A stretch of DNA of 64,000 bases. Source: an uncultured SAR86 cluster bacterium. Its GTDB lineage: Bacteria; Pseudomonadota; Gammaproteobacteria; Magnimaribacterales; AG-339-G14. Of the stretch, positions 29,631 to 40,977 are shown piece after piece. Numbering within the stretch: the stretch's first letter is position 1; each line of letters opens with the position of its first letter. Under the pieces are notes generated by a model, which saw only the letters and a list, made by a program, of their open reading frames with translations, did no database searches and was not told the origin of the DNA. The position numbers and the translations under genes were made by a program. The stretch is from assembly GCA_902540995.1 (NCBI GenBank), contig CACBOY010000005.1:1-64000 (forward strand), read 5' to 3'.

Positions 29631-30224
29631 TCAAATCTTTTTTAAGATCCCTAAAGTTTCATAAATACCAAGATCGACAAAATCTAATGATTTTTGGGCA
29701 GTAGAGTAAATTTCAAATGGCGGCCTACCTCCATCCTCCGGATTTGGAAAAACATCATGTATTATCAGCAATCCACCTGAACTTATTTTATCTTTCCAAG
29801 AATTATAATCACACATAGCAGCTTCGTAAGAATGGCCGCCATCTATAAAAAGGAGGCCAATTGATTCAGAAAATGTTTTAGACACTTCTTTGGAATTATT
29901 TATTACAGGAATTACATAATTAAATAAATTTGAAGATCTTATATTTTTTAAAAACTCAGGCAAAGTGTTGAACTTTTCTATTCTTTCGTCATAAAGATCT
30001 TCATCATGATATTCTTCTCCAAGCTGATGTTCTTCCGAACCCATATGATGATCAACGGTATAAACAAGTCCATTTATTTTTTTGGCAACGTGAGCAAAAT
30101 TTAAAGTTGATTTACCACAATAAGTTCCAATTTCTAAAACTGCCCCAAGGTGGTGGACATTTAGAAACAATTCTTGTAGTTTTTTAGCCTCTTTATCACT
30201 TAAAAAACCTTTTACGTCTAACAC
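29631..30224 (-). CDS. Class I SAM-dependent methyltransferase (Methyltransf_24-like)
   Basis: 197 residues. Motif I VLEIGTYCGKSTL (29-41), YTVDHHMGSEEH, then LLFIDGGHSYEAAMCDYNSW and GGLLIIHDVFPNPEDGG, the pattern of small O-methyltransferase-like proteins in polysaccharide clusters. The start is GTG at 30224. It faces the glycosyltransferase/methyltransferase/toroid run and ends one base from it, and its start lies 15 bp from the divergent hydrolase start. Confidence 0.75.
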   Translation of the reverse strand: MLDVKGFLSDKEAKKLQELFLNVHHLGAVLEIGTYCGKSTLNFAHVAKKINGLVYTVDHHMGSEEHQLGEEYHDEDLYDERIEKFNTLPEFLKNIRSSNLFNYVIPVINNSKEVSKTFSESIGLLFIDGGHSYEAAMCDYNSWKDKISSGGLLIIHDVFPNPEDGGRPPFEIYSTAQKSLDFVDLGIYETLGILKKI

Positions 30225-30239
30225 TCAATAATAATATCA

Positions 30240-31160
30240 ATGGATAAAGCAAAAAGAAAAGAAGTTGAAATTTCTAAAGACAGTTTTTCTTACTTGCACG
30301 TAGCAGGTAAAAAACATGACAAAAATATATTTTTTTTTCATGCTACAGGTTTTAATGCCGAAACTTATATGCCTTTCTTTTTAAAACTTGGTGAACTTCT
30401 TGATAATCAATATTCGATTTTTGCCTTAGATCAAAGAGGTCATGGACTTTCTAAAGCATCTGCAATTCCATCAGAGCTAACCTCATGGCAAACCTATTTT
30501 GAAGATGGAAAAAATTTTACAAAGAAATTTTTATCATCAGAAAATATTTTAATGGGTCATTCAATGGGAGGAGTTGTAGCTGCAAGATTGGCCTATGATT
30601 TTGAAGACAAAATTGAAAAAAGTATTCTTATCGATCCTGTTCTTCAACCACAAAGTTTAAAATTCCAAATCCCGTTCTTTAATATCTCTAATAAATCTTT
30701 TATCTCATTATTAAATTTTTTCAAAAAAAATCGTGCAAGCGAGATGATCAATAATGCGAAAAAAAGAAGATCAGTTTTTTCTGATAAGGAAGAGATTTTT
30801 AAGCATTATCAAGGGAGAGGCGCCTTTACAAATTGGCCAGAAGAATCTCTAAAGGCTTATATAAATGGAGGTGTAATAGAAGAGGAAAATAAAATTAACT
30901 TAAGCTGTGCACCGGAGTGGGAGGCAAAAACTTTTGCAGTTTCATATGCCGCAAGAACAAATTTCATAAAAAAGTTAAGCAAACAAATATATGTTCCATT
31001 CGCATCTGAATCTTCAACACTCTCACCAGAAGTAAGAGATTTGCTTTCAGGAAACGCTAATTTTCTTTTTGAAAAAATAGATGGCAGCCACTTTTTTCCG
31101 ATGGAAGAAAAGGATTTAATATGTAGCAAAATTTCTACTTTTATAAGGCAAAATGATTAA
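30240..31160 (+). CDS. Alpha/beta hydrolase
   Basis: 306 residues. Nucleophile elbow GHSMGG with Ser108, oxyanion region FFFHATGFNA, ALDQRGHGLS and a C-terminal His284 in DGSHFFPMEE. No signal peptide, so cytoplasmic. The substrate is unknown. It overlaps panB by 8 nt and so is in the panBC transcript. There is no Shine-Dalgarno before the ATG and only 15 bp to the divergent GTG start. Confidence 0.82.
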   Translation: MDKAKRKEVEISKDSFSYLHVAGKKHDKNIFFFHATGFNAETYMPFFLKLGELLDNQYSIFALDQRGHGLSKASAIPSELTSWQTYFEDGKNFTKKFLSSENILMGHSMGGVVAARLAYDFEDKIEKSILIDPVLQPQSLKFQIPFFNISNKSFISLLNFFKKNRASEMINNAKKRRSVFSDKEEIFKHYQGRGAFTNWPEESLKAYINGGVIEEENKINLSCAPEWEAKTFAVSYAARTNFIKKLSKQIYVPFASESSTLSPEVRDLLSGNANFLFEKIDGSHFFPMEEKDLICSKISTFIRQND

Positions 31161-31956
31161 AAGCACCACCATTGAAGACTTTAGAAATCATAAAAAGAAA
31201 CAAACTAAATTTGCTTGTTTAACTGCATATGATGCATCTTTATCTACATTAATGTCTAAAGCAGGGGTGGAGTTGATTTTAGTTGGAGACTCTTTGGGGA
31301 TGGTTGTGCAAGGTCACGATTCTACAATACCCGTTTCTATGGAAGATCTTTTGTATCATCTTAGATGCGTTAAAAGAGGAAATTTAGGAAGTCACATAAT
31401 GGCAGACATGCCATTTATGAGTTATGCAACAGAAAACCTTGCTTATGACAATGCAATGCGCTTAATGCAAGCTGGAGCAAATTCTGTGAAAGTTGAAGGA
31501 GGCGAATGGATTCTAAAAACAACTGAACTTTTGTCTCAAAGAGGTATTCCAGTATGTGCCCATTTAGGTCTCACTCCTCAGTCAATCAATAGGCTGGGAG
31601 GATATTATGTGCAGGGCAGAGATCTTGAAGACAAAAATAGGATTTTGTCTGAGGCTAAGAAACTTGAAAATGCTGGAGCGGAAATTATTTTGTTGGAATG
31701 CGTACCTGCGAGTCTAGCAGAAGAGATATCGTCTAGTCTTAAAATTCCAACAATAGGAATTGGGGCAGGCTCAGCTACGGATGGTCAAATAATGGTTTGC
31801 TATGATGCAATTGGGGCTTACTCTTGGGATGATCAGCCTCAACCTAAATTTGTAAAAAATTTCATGAATGAATCTAATTCAATTTTCGAAGCGTTTGAAA
31901 AATATGTTTTAGAAGTTAAAAGCTTGAAATTCCCATCTACTGATCATTCTTTTTAA
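31153..31956 (+). CDS. panB: 3-methyl-2-oxobutanoate hydroxymethyltransferase
   Basis: First step of pantothenate synthesis, making ketopantoate with methylene-tetrahydrofolate. 267 residues. LTAYDASLSTLMSKAG, metal-binding VGDSLGMVVQGHDST, ADMPFMSY, SVKVEGGEW, AHLGLTPQS, GIPTIGIGAG-type IPTIGIGAGSATDGQ are all in place. Overlaps the hydrolase by 8 nt and is followed 9 bp later by panC. Confidence 0.96.
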   Translation: MIKSTTIEDFRNHKKKQTKFACLTAYDASLSTLMSKAGVELILVGDSLGMVVQGHDSTIPVSMEDLLYHLRCVKRGNLGSHIMADMPFMSYATENLAYDNAMRLMQAGANSVKVEGGEWILKTTELLSQRGIPVCAHLGLTPQSINRLGGYYVQGRDLEDKNRILSEAKKLENAGAEIILLECVPASLAEEISSSLKIPTIGIGAGSATDGQIMVCYDAIGAYSWDDQPQPKFVKNFMNESNSIFEAFEKYVLEVKSLKFPSTDHSF

Positions 31957-31965
31957 AAAATTTAA

Positions 31966-32775
31966 ATGGAAATAATAAAGTCTAGCAGTGCACTAAACTC
32001 TATTCATTTTCAAAATCCTTTTGCTTTTGTTCCTACAATGGGAAATCTTCATGAAGGCCACTTATCTCTGATCAAATTTGCAAAGGAAAATTATTCTGAA
32101 GTTATCGCCTCAATTTTTGTAAATCCTTTGCAGTTTGGAAAAAATGAGGATTTTGCTAGCTATCCAAAAACTCTTGATAAAGATATTCAACTCTTGGAGG
32201 ATTTGGAATGCAATTATCTGTTTGTGCCGGAACCAGATTTTGCAGAAAATCTAGAAATCATTAATCCCAATTTCTCTGATGTTTTGTGTGGTTTATCTAG
32301 ACCAACACATTTTCACGGAGTGCTAACCATAATTGATAAGTTCCTGAGATTAATAAAACCCAATGCATGTTTATTTGGGCAAAAGGATTATCAACAACAA
32401 TTAATTATTAGAGATTATGTGCATAGAAAAAAACTCAGAACAGATATTATTTCCCGTCCAATCGTAAGAGAAAATTCAGGATTAGCAATGTCATCAAGAA
32501 ATAATTATCTGTCAAAGGACGACAGGGAGTATTGCGGAAAGATTTATTCTTGTATTAAAAATACGGCAGAATCTTTTAAAACTTCTTCTGTAAAAATTGC
32601 GACAGAACAAGCAACTGATTTTTTACAAAACGCTGGTTTTGAAATGGATTATTTAGAAATTCTTGATGCAGATAATCTCTCAGAAATAACTGAAAGAACA
32701 AATAAAATCTTGATAGCAGTTGCTGTAAATTACAAAAAAGTTAGACTGATTGATAACATTCTTGTTTCTTTATAA
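31966..32775 (+). CDS. panC: Pantothenate synthetase
   Basis: Joins pantoate and beta-alanine with ATP. 269 residues. HIGH-type motif in FVPTMGNLHEGHLSLI, SIFVNPLQFG, FGQKDYQQ and the KMSKS-like SGLAMSSRNNYLS. Together with panB and the type II kinase at 6.1 kb this covers most of the route to 4'-phosphopantothenate; panD is not in the window. Its stop overlaps the convergent lpxL-type gene by 6 nt. Confidence 0.96.
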   Translation: MEIIKSSSALNSIHFQNPFAFVPTMGNLHEGHLSLIKFAKENYSEVIASIFVNPLQFGKNEDFASYPKTLDKDIQLLEDLECNYLFVPEPDFAENLEIINPNFSDVLCGLSRPTHFHGVLTIIDKFLRLIKPNACLFGQKDYQQQLIIRDYVHRKKLRTDIISRPIVRENSGLAMSSRNNYLSKDDREYCGKIYSCIKNTAESFKTSSVKIATEQATDFLQNAGFEMDYLEILDADNLSEITERTNKILIAVAVNYKKVRLIDNILVSL

Positions 32776-33693
32776 CCATTCTTTTCTTAAAGCACTATCA
32801 GGATAGAAGCTTTTCTCACCTTCGGGTCGATTTTTAAACCTTCTATGGATCCAAAAATATTCTGATTTATGATTTTCAGCAAAATTTTCTATAGCGTAGT
32901 TAACAATTTTAAGATCTTCTTCAATGCTTTCTCCCGTAAGCATTAATTGTTCTATATCAGCTGTATAGAAGTCACCTTCCTTTACAAGTGTTAATAAGAA
33001 TACTTTGCAACTTGTTCTTTTTACTAATAGTGACGGAAAAATAACAGTCAAAGCTTTGTGATTGAAAAAATCTAAAAAGATAGATTTTTTATAACCATAA
33101 TCTTGATCTGGTAAATATAAAACCGAATCTCCTTTGTTTAAAGCTTTAAGAAGCTTCCTTCCTTCGTTTGGCAGAAAAACTTCGTTAATAAATTTTTTTC
33201 TTCCCTCAGTCATAATCTTATCCCAAACTTTATTTTCTGCTGATCTCTGCATACCACTTACTTTCATAAATAGAGAAGGAGCTCTTACCACAAAATCAAT
33301 ATTTCCAGTATGTGGAACTAATATAAGATTTTTAGAATTTTTGATTGCTTCTATCTTTGTTTTCAATTCCTCTATATTTTTAATCCTTTTCAAATATTTC
33401 TTATCTGACCAAAAATAAGAGTTGCAGATCTCAAAAATACCTTGACCAAGTCTTGTAAAATTCTCTTTAGCAAGTTTGGTAATATCGTCTTGATTAAAAT
33501 TTGGGAAACATTTGTATATGTTCCAAGTTACAACCTTTCTTCTTTTAGAGAGTAATTTGTACAAAATCTTTCCAAGTATTTTTCCAAGGAACATTTGAAC
33601 TTTGAAAGGAATAAGGCTCAGAAGCCAGAGGAACGTTTTTAAGAGAATTTCCATTTTTAAGAAGATTATACTTTCAACGATTTGCTTATTCAT
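32770..33693 (-). CDS. lpxL: Lipid A late acyltransferase (LpxL/LpxM family)
   Basis: Adds a secondary acyl chain to Kdo-lipid IVA at the inner membrane. 307 residues with an N-terminal hydrophobic segment (about 17-36) and the HX4D catalytic motif His128/Asp133 in VPHTGNIDF, then FLPNEGRKLL and YLPDQDYG. Homology begins at Met14 (MEILLKTFLW), so the ATG at 33654 may be the true start; that would widen the divergent gap to waaA from 25 to 64 bp. LpxL versus LpxM cannot be decided here. Confidence 0.88.
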   Translation of the reverse strand: MNKQIVESIIFLKMEILLKTFLWLLSLIPFKVQMFLGKILGKILYKLLSKRRKVVTWNIYKCFPNFNQDDITKLAKENFTRLGQGIFEICNSYFWSDKKYLKRIKNIEELKTKIEAIKNSKNLILVPHTGNIDFVVRAPSLFMKVSGMQRSAENKVWDKIMTEGRKKFINEVFLPNEGRKLLKALNKGDSVLYLPDQDYGYKKSIFLDFFNHKALTVIFPSLLVKRTSCKVFLLTLVKEGDFYTADIEQLMLTGESIEEDLKIVNYAIENFAENHKSEYFWIHRRFKNRPEGEKSFYPDSALRKEWL

Positions 33694-33718
33694 AGCACAA
33701 ATAAGAAAATCACCAATA

Positions 33719-34945
33719 ATGAGAGTTTATAATTTTTTCTTGATCATACTCTTTCCTCTTATTTTTTTTAGGAGCTTATATAAATCCCTCAAGTTTGGCG
33801 AAAACCCAAAAAGGATAATGGAAAAATTTTCTATTTTTGGAGGGAAAAAAAGTTCTAAACCAATCATTCTGATTCATGCGGTTTCAGTAGGAGAAGTTCT
33901 CGCAAGTAGAAAATTTGTTGAGGAAATAAAAAAAAGATTTCCAGATCATCAAACGTTGATTACTTGTACTACACAAACCGGTTCCGAGACAATCAAAAGG
34001 CTCTATGGTGATTCGGTATTACATCAATACATGCCTTTTGATTTGAAATTCTGCATTAAAAGATTCCTTAAAAACTGGAAGCCAGAAATTACCTTCATTT
34101 TGGAGACGGAAATATGGCCTAACCTCATAAATCTTTTGCATGTACAAAAAAGAAAAGTTTTTCTAGTCAATGGCAGAATGTCGGAAAAATCTTTCAATAG
34201 ATACAAATTAGTTATGCCAATTCTTGATAATGTTTTTTCTAAACTAGATTTTACTATTTGCCAAGGAACTAAAGACTTAACAAGATTTATTGAGCTTGGC
34301 GTAAATAAAGACAAAGTAATAAGAGACTATTCTTTCAAGTTTGATTCTTTATCTATACCAAACGAAAGAGATAATTTTAAAAATAAAGAAAAAAAGTTAA
34401 TAATTTGTGCAAGCACTCATGATCCCGAAGAAAAAATTTTGGTCAAAGCTTTTTCGATGTTAAACAACGAAAACGCTATTTTAGTTTTAGTTCCAAGACA
34501 TCCTGAACGAGCATCTAAAATCGTCAAAGATATAAAAAAATCAGGCATAAATCCCTCGCTGTTTTCAAAAAATAATTTAAAAATAGATTTGTCTAATACA
34601 ATAAATTTAATTGATGAAATTGGATATCTTGAAGCCTTATTTTCTCAAGCTAGCATTGCATTTATTGGTGGAAGCTTGATTCCTCGTGGAGGTCAAAACT
34701 TTTTAGAGGCATTAAAGTTTTCACTCCCAATCTCTTCTGGTGAAAGTTTTTATAATTTTCAAGAAATTGCAGAAGACCTTATCGAAATGGATATTCTTAA
34801 AGTAGGTAATTCAGCAGAGAAGCTAAAGTTGATCTGGGAAGAACAATTAAATTCAGTTCCAAATCAAATTTATGAAAAAACGGACAATTATCTCAAACAA
34901 AGAATGGGATCATCTCAAAGGGCTTTTAAACATCTCTCTTTATAA
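33719..34945 (+). CDS. waaA: 3-deoxy-D-manno-octulosonic acid transferase
   Basis: Transfers Kdo from CMP-Kdo to lipid IVA. From the ATG at 33719 (MRVYNFFLIILF, a membrane anchor) the protein is 408 residues, near the E. coli length; the open frame to TTG 33602 runs into the divergent lpxL coding region and was not used. Motifs: HAVSVGEVLAS with the catalytic Glu, ETEIWPNLI, VNGRMSEKS, VPRHPERA and GGSLIPRGGQN. Paired with the divergent lpxL gene in the same pathway. Confidence 0.93.
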   Translation: MRVYNFFLIILFPLIFFRSLYKSLKFGENPKRIMEKFSIFGGKKSSKPIILIHAVSVGEVLASRKFVEEIKKRFPDHQTLITCTTQTGSETIKRLYGDSVLHQYMPFDLKFCIKRFLKNWKPEITFILETEIWPNLINLLHVQKRKVFLVNGRMSEKSFNRYKLVMPILDNVFSKLDFTICQGTKDLTRFIELGVNKDKVIRDYSFKFDSLSIPNERDNFKNKEKKLIICASTHDPEEKILVKAFSMLNNENAILVLVPRHPERASKIVKDIKKSGINPSLFSKNNLKIDLSNTINLIDEIGYLEALFSQASIAFIGGSLIPRGGQNFLEALKFSLPISSGESFYNFQEIAEDLIEMDILKVGNSAEKLKLIWEEQLNSVPNQIYEKTDNYLKQRMGSSQRAFKHLSL

Positions 34946-34966
34946 CTGATATTTAGGTTTAAATAT

Positions 34967-35000
34967 TAATTACCAAATTAAAAGTAATTATTTTTTTTTA
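34967..35000 (+). terminator. Probable rho-independent terminator after waaA
   Basis: TAATTAC (34967-34973) and GTAATTA (34984-34990) form a 7-bp AT-rich stem with a 10-nt loop, followed by at least nine T. The stem is weak, but position after waaA and before the PII promoter fits. Confidence 0.5.
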
Positions 35001-35016
35001 TAAGAAGGGTGTATGA

Positions 35017-36992
<1,976 letters not shown>

Positions 36993-37041
36993 CTTTATCT
37001 CCCTTTAAGTGCTAATTATCCTAAAATAAAACCAAAAAAAC

Positions 37042-37950
37042 ATGAAGAAAGCAATTTCTATTTTAGGACCCACGCATTGTGGAAAAACCGAACTTGCAAT
37101 AGAAATTAATAAACACTTTCCAACAAAAATAATAAGCGTAGATTCTGTTCAGATATATAAAGGGGCAAATATTGGAAGTAGTAAACCTAATCAAAAGATT
37201 TTAGATAGCATTCATCATGGCTTAATAGATTATTTAGACCCAGAGGATGACTTCTCGGTAAAAGATTTTCTCAATGAAATTTCAAATGAGTTTTGCGATT
37301 GCAAAGAAGATCTTTTATTTGTCGGAGGTACTATGATGTACTTTTATTCTCTATTCAATGGCATATCAAAATTGCCAGAAAAAAATATTCAATTCAGAGA
37401 AAAACTTGAAGAAGAAGCCAAAAATAAAGGATGGAAATATATGCACGAAAGACTTCGAGTAATAGATCCTGATGCAGCAAGGTCAATAAAAGATAGCGAC
37501 TCACAAAGAATACTTAGAGCATTGGAAGTTAATCATTTATCCAAAAATACTTTTAGCAAGCTTAAAACAATGAAAGAAAAAAGTGTGATTGAGGATTATC
37601 AAAAATTCACTTTTGCGATTATTCCAAAAAACAAAAATACTTTTAAAAATCAACTAAAAGAAAGATTCAGAAAAATGCTTGAATTAGGCCTCATCGAAGA
37701 AACGAAAACTATATTGGAACGCACTAGTGGAAAAAGGATAAAAGTCCTTGAGACGGTTGGTTATAAACAAGTGGTAGATTTCTTGAAAGATAAGATTTCT
37801 TTTGAAGAAATGATCGATTTAGCGACCAACGCTACCTATCAGCTTGCAAAAAGACAAATTACTTGGCTCAAAAAATTCGATCTTGATGAGACATTTTTTT
37901 CAGATGATGATGATAAGGTTATGAAGATTCTATCTATCATCAAAAATTGA
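37042..37950 (+). CDS. miaA: tRNA dimethylallyltransferase
   Basis: Adds an isopentenyl group to A37 of UNN-reading tRNAs. 302 residues. P-loop GPTHCGKT (9-16; usually GPTASGKT), DSVQIYKGANIGSSKP, GGTMMYF, SQRILRALEV and KRQITWLKKF. A TAAAAT at 37022-37027, 14 bases before the ATG, could be the -10. In gammaproteobacteria hfq and hflX normally follow; here hflK is next after 36 bp. Confidence 0.94.
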   Translation: MKKAISILGPTHCGKTELAIEINKHFPTKIISVDSVQIYKGANIGSSKPNQKILDSIHHGLIDYLDPEDDFSVKDFLNEISNEFCDCKEDLLFVGGTMMYFYSLFNGISKLPEKNIQFREKLEEEAKNKGWKYMHERLRVIDPDAARSIKDSDSQRILRALEVNHLSKNTFSKLKTMKEKSVIEDYQKFTFAIIPKNKNTFKNQLKERFRKMLELGLIEETKTILERTSGKRIKVLETVGYKQVVDFLKDKISFEEMIDLATNATYQLAKRQITWLKKFDLDETFFSDDDDKVMKILSIIKN

Positions 37951-37986
37951 ATTCCATTATTGCAATTAACAACTTAGAATGGCCAC

Positions 37987-39129
37987 ATGTCATGGAATGA
38001 TCAAGGAAATAATAATGGCTCTAGAGATCCGTGGGGTAGAAACAATAATCCTCCCCCTGATATTGATGAACTAATCAAAAAATTCAGAGCTCAAATTAAT
38101 TCAATTTTTGGAGGCGGTTCTGGCAGTGGAGGCGGAGGTATTAAAAAAATTCTACCTTCTATTTTAATTGCTGTAGTACTCTTATATTCAGCCTTTGGAA
38201 TCTATACAGTTGATGCTCAAGAAGAGGCTGTCATTTTGAGATTCGGAAAATATTCAACTACCAAGGGACCTGGGATTCACTGGAATCCACCCTTTATCGA
38301 TAATAGATTTATTGTAAACACCGAAAAACTATTCACACACACAACGAATTCTTCAATGCTTACAAAAGATGAGAATATTGTTAACGTTGAGGTTGCAGTT
38401 CAATACAAAAGATCCAACCCGGTATTTTTTCTTCTTGAAGCATCGGCTCCTGAAGACAGTTTAGCTCAAGCTTCCGAAGCAGAACTAAGACATGTAGTGG
38501 GAAGCACTACTATGGATAGCACCTTGACTGTAGGTAGGGAGCAAATAGCCATGGATGTTAAGTCTAGATTACAAACCAGATTGGATACTTACAAAACCGG
38601 TATTGAAGTCGTAGCAGTATCAATTAGAGAATCAAGACCTCCTGATGCAGTAAAAGAAGCATTTGATGATGTAGTAAAAGCAAGAGAAGACGAAGTTAGG
38701 CTTAGAAACGAGGCTGAGACATATGCAAATGAGGTTGTACCTATAGCGAGAGGTGAAGCCAAAAGAGCCGTTGAAGATGCTGAAGGATACAAACAAAAAG
38801 TAATATCTGAAGCTGAAGGTGAAGCTTCAAGATTTGATCAACTACTAGTTGAATATTCAAAATCACCTGAAGTTACCAGACAAAGATTGTATTTAGATGC
38901 AGTTCAGTCTGTTATGAATAGCAGTACCAAGGTGATGATTGATGTCAAAGAGGGTAACAACATTCTCTATTTACCTCTAGACCAAATTGCAGCCGCTTCA
39001 TTAGATCCTAACAGAAGATCTCGAGATGAAAACCCATCATCTACGACATCTACTACCCTTGGGTCAGACATCCAAGCGATCACAGACCGAGTCATAGAAG
39101 AATTAAGAAGAAGACAGGATAGAAGGTAA
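37987..39129 (+). CDS. hflK: HflK, band-7 regulator of FtsH protease
   Basis: 380 residues. Gly/Asn-rich cytoplasmic N-terminus (MSWNDQGNNN, RDPWG) as in E. coli HflK, one membrane segment (about 55-74), then a band-7/SPFH domain from VDAQEEAVILRFGKY and a helical coiled stretch rich in Ala/Glu/Arg (about 225-290). Forms the HflKC complex that surrounds FtsH in the inner membrane. One base from hflC. Confidence 0.94.
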   Translation: MSWNDQGNNNGSRDPWGRNNNPPPDIDELIKKFRAQINSIFGGGSGSGGGGIKKILPSILIAVVLLYSAFGIYTVDAQEEAVILRFGKYSTTKGPGIHWNPPFIDNRFIVNTEKLFTHTTNSSMLTKDENIVNVEVAVQYKRSNPVFFLLEASAPEDSLAQASEAELRHVVGSTTMDSTLTVGREQIAMDVKSRLQTRLDTYKTGIEVVAVSIRESRPPDAVKEAFDDVVKAREDEVRLRNEAETYANEVVPIARGEAKRAVEDAEGYKQKVISEAEGEASRFDQLLVEYSKSPEVTRQRLYLDAVQSVMNSSTKVMIDVKEGNNILYLPLDQIAAASLDPNRRSRDENPSSTTSTTLGSDIQAITDRVIEELRRRQDRR

Positions 39130-39130
39130 C

Positions 39131-40015
39131 ATGAAGTCATTTAATCTAAATATAGGAATTATTGCTTTAATTATTATTGTAATTCTTAGCAATGCTATTT
39201 ATATAGTAAATGACAAACAAACTGCAATTTTGCTGAGATTTGGTGAAATTGTTGAACCTGAAATTAATCCGGGTCTGCACTTCAAAGTGCCTATCTATCA
39301 TACAGTCAAAAAATTCGACTCAAGAGTTCTAACACTTGATGCACTCCCGCAACCTTATTTTACTGCTGAAAAAAAGAGACTTATTGTTGATGCTTTTGTT
39401 AAATGGCGCATCACAAATAATGAGCAGTTTTATATTACTTCATCTGGAGGGCAATTAAGTGCAATGAGAACCCTATTGACCCAAAGGGTGGATGAAGGTC
39501 TCAGGAACCAATTTGGTACTAGAACTGTCCAAGAAGTAGTTTCTGGCGAACGAGACGAATTAATGAATATTTTAACAACCGATCTAAATACCGTAGCAGG
39601 TGGTGAACTTGGAATTGAAGTTCTAGATGTAAGAGTTAAAAAAATTGAATTACCAACAGAGGTGAATGAATCAGTTTATAACAGAATGAGAACTGAAAGA
39701 GAGAGATTAGCTCAAGAACTTCGTGCACAAGGTACAGAAATTGCAGAAGGTATTCGAGCAAATGCAGATCGTGAAAGAACAATTATTCTCGCCGAGGCTT
39801 ATAGAAAAGCAGAAGAACTTAGAGGAAATGGTGATGCCAAAGCTACCGGTATTTATGCTAATGCCTATAACAAGGATCCAGAATTTTATGAATTCACTAG
39901 AAGTTTAAAAGCTTATCAATCTACTTTTGAAAATAAATCTGATGTACTTCTTATCGATCCAGACAGTGATTTTTTCAAGTACTTAGATAGTTCTAAAGGA
40001 AAAAAATCTGAATAA
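39131..40015 (+). CDS. hflC: HflC, band-7 regulator of FtsH protease
   Basis: 294 residues. N-terminal signal anchor (about 7-25), then YIVNDKQTAILLRFGEIV and the SPFH domain, SSGGQLSAMRTLLTQRVDEGLRNQFG, and a coiled coil with RAQGTEIAEGIRANADRE typical of HflC. Partner of HflK, translated from the same mRNA. Confidence 0.94.
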   Translation: MKSFNLNIGIIALIIIVILSNAIYIVNDKQTAILLRFGEIVEPEINPGLHFKVPIYHTVKKFDSRVLTLDALPQPYFTAEKKRLIVDAFVKWRITNNEQFYITSSGGQLSAMRTLLTQRVDEGLRNQFGTRTVQEVVSGERDELMNILTTDLNTVAGGELGIEVLDVRVKKIELPTEVNESVYNRMRTERERLAQELRAQGTEIAEGIRANADRERTIILAEAYRKAEELRGNGDAKATGIYANAYNKDPEFYEFTRSLKAYQSTFENKSDVLLIDPDSDFFKYLDSSKGKKSE

Positions 40016-40021
40016 TAAATA

Positions 40022-40975
40022 ATGTCTTCATCCAACTTAGGTCTTCCAGATGGAACGGAAGATTTTGTAGGTATTAAAGCCGAAGAGCTTGAAAATCTTC
40101 GCTCACTTTTTCTAGATTTTTTTTACAAAAAAAATTGCGAACTTGTTGTTCCCTCTCTCATTGAATTTTCTGAGATTATAGGCGGAAACTTTAACGAATC
40201 TCTTAGGGATTACGCTTACAGCTTTTCTGATGAAAATCTAAAAAATATTTCAATAAGACCTGATATCTCTCAGCAAATAGCAAGGATAGATCTTCAACAA
40301 GGAAGCAAAGATAAAAAGAAATATTGTTACTTTGGTGAGACTCTTAGAAAAACCAAAGATTCATTAACAAAATCAAAAATTGCTTTCAAAACTGGCGTAG
40401 AAATCTTTGGAAAAATTTCAATAACAGATGAAATAGATCTAATAAAGCTTATGTTACTCAGCTTAAAAAAAGCTGGGAAATATAAAATGACTATTTCATT
40501 GGGCAGAACAGAACCTTTATCAGAAATCTTTAATGGTCTGGACTTGTCCTTAAATGAAAAGAGAAGATTAAAAAAAATCATTGCAACTAAGTCAAAAACA
40601 GATCTTGAAGAATTTTTCAATTCTAAAGGTTTGAGTACTAAAAGTTTAACGGAGATAAAAAATCTAATAGAGGTCACCGGTAAAATTGAATGCCTCAAGT
40701 ACTTAAAAAAACATAAAAATAAAGTTTTTCAAACTTCTGCGAGGAAAATAGAAAAAATTATTAAAAATTTACCACCCTCAATTGATTACCATTTAGATTT
40801 TTCTGATTTTCCAGGGTTTGATTATCATTCCGGTTTAGTATTCTCAGTGCACGTTGTAGGATTTGGCTTTTCCATTGCAAAAGGTGGACAGTATAAAAGC
40901 ATGCAAAATCATATTGTAAGAGAGGCAATTGGTTTCGATGTTAATGTTTCCTCTCTTACAAAGTTGAATAAATAA
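40022..40975 (+). CDS. hisZ: ATP phosphoribosyltransferase regulatory subunit HisZ (short form)
   Basis: 317 residues, a paralogue of histidyl-tRNA synthetase that complements short-form HisG in histidine synthesis. N-terminal LPDGTEDF, motif 2 region SIRPDISQQIARI (77-89) and a late DFPGFDYHSGLVFSV. It is noticeably shorter than typical HisZ (about 390), mainly at the C-terminus. Location between hflC and purA is conserved in pseudomonads. hisG is not in the window. Confidence 0.88.
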   Translation: MSSSNLGLPDGTEDFVGIKAEELENLRSLFLDFFYKKNCELVVPSLIEFSEIIGGNFNESLRDYAYSFSDENLKNISIRPDISQQIARIDLQQGSKDKKKYCYFGETLRKTKDSLTKSKIAFKTGVEIFGKISITDEIDLIKLMLLSLKKAGKYKMTISLGRTEPLSEIFNGLDLSLNEKRRLKKIIATKSKTDLEEFFNSKGLSTKSLTEIKNLIEVTGKIECLKYLKKHKNKVFQTSARKIEKIIKNLPPSIDYHLDFSDFPGFDYHSGLVFSVHVVGFGFSIAKGGQYKSMQNHIVREAIGFDVNVSSLTKLNK

Positions 40976-40977
40976 AG

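Noticed and set aside
33602..33718. Upstream extension of WaaA to a TTG at 33602
   Set aside because: It runs antisense through the lpxL start, is not hydrophobic-anchor like, and the ATG at 33719 gives the normal WaaA length and anchor.
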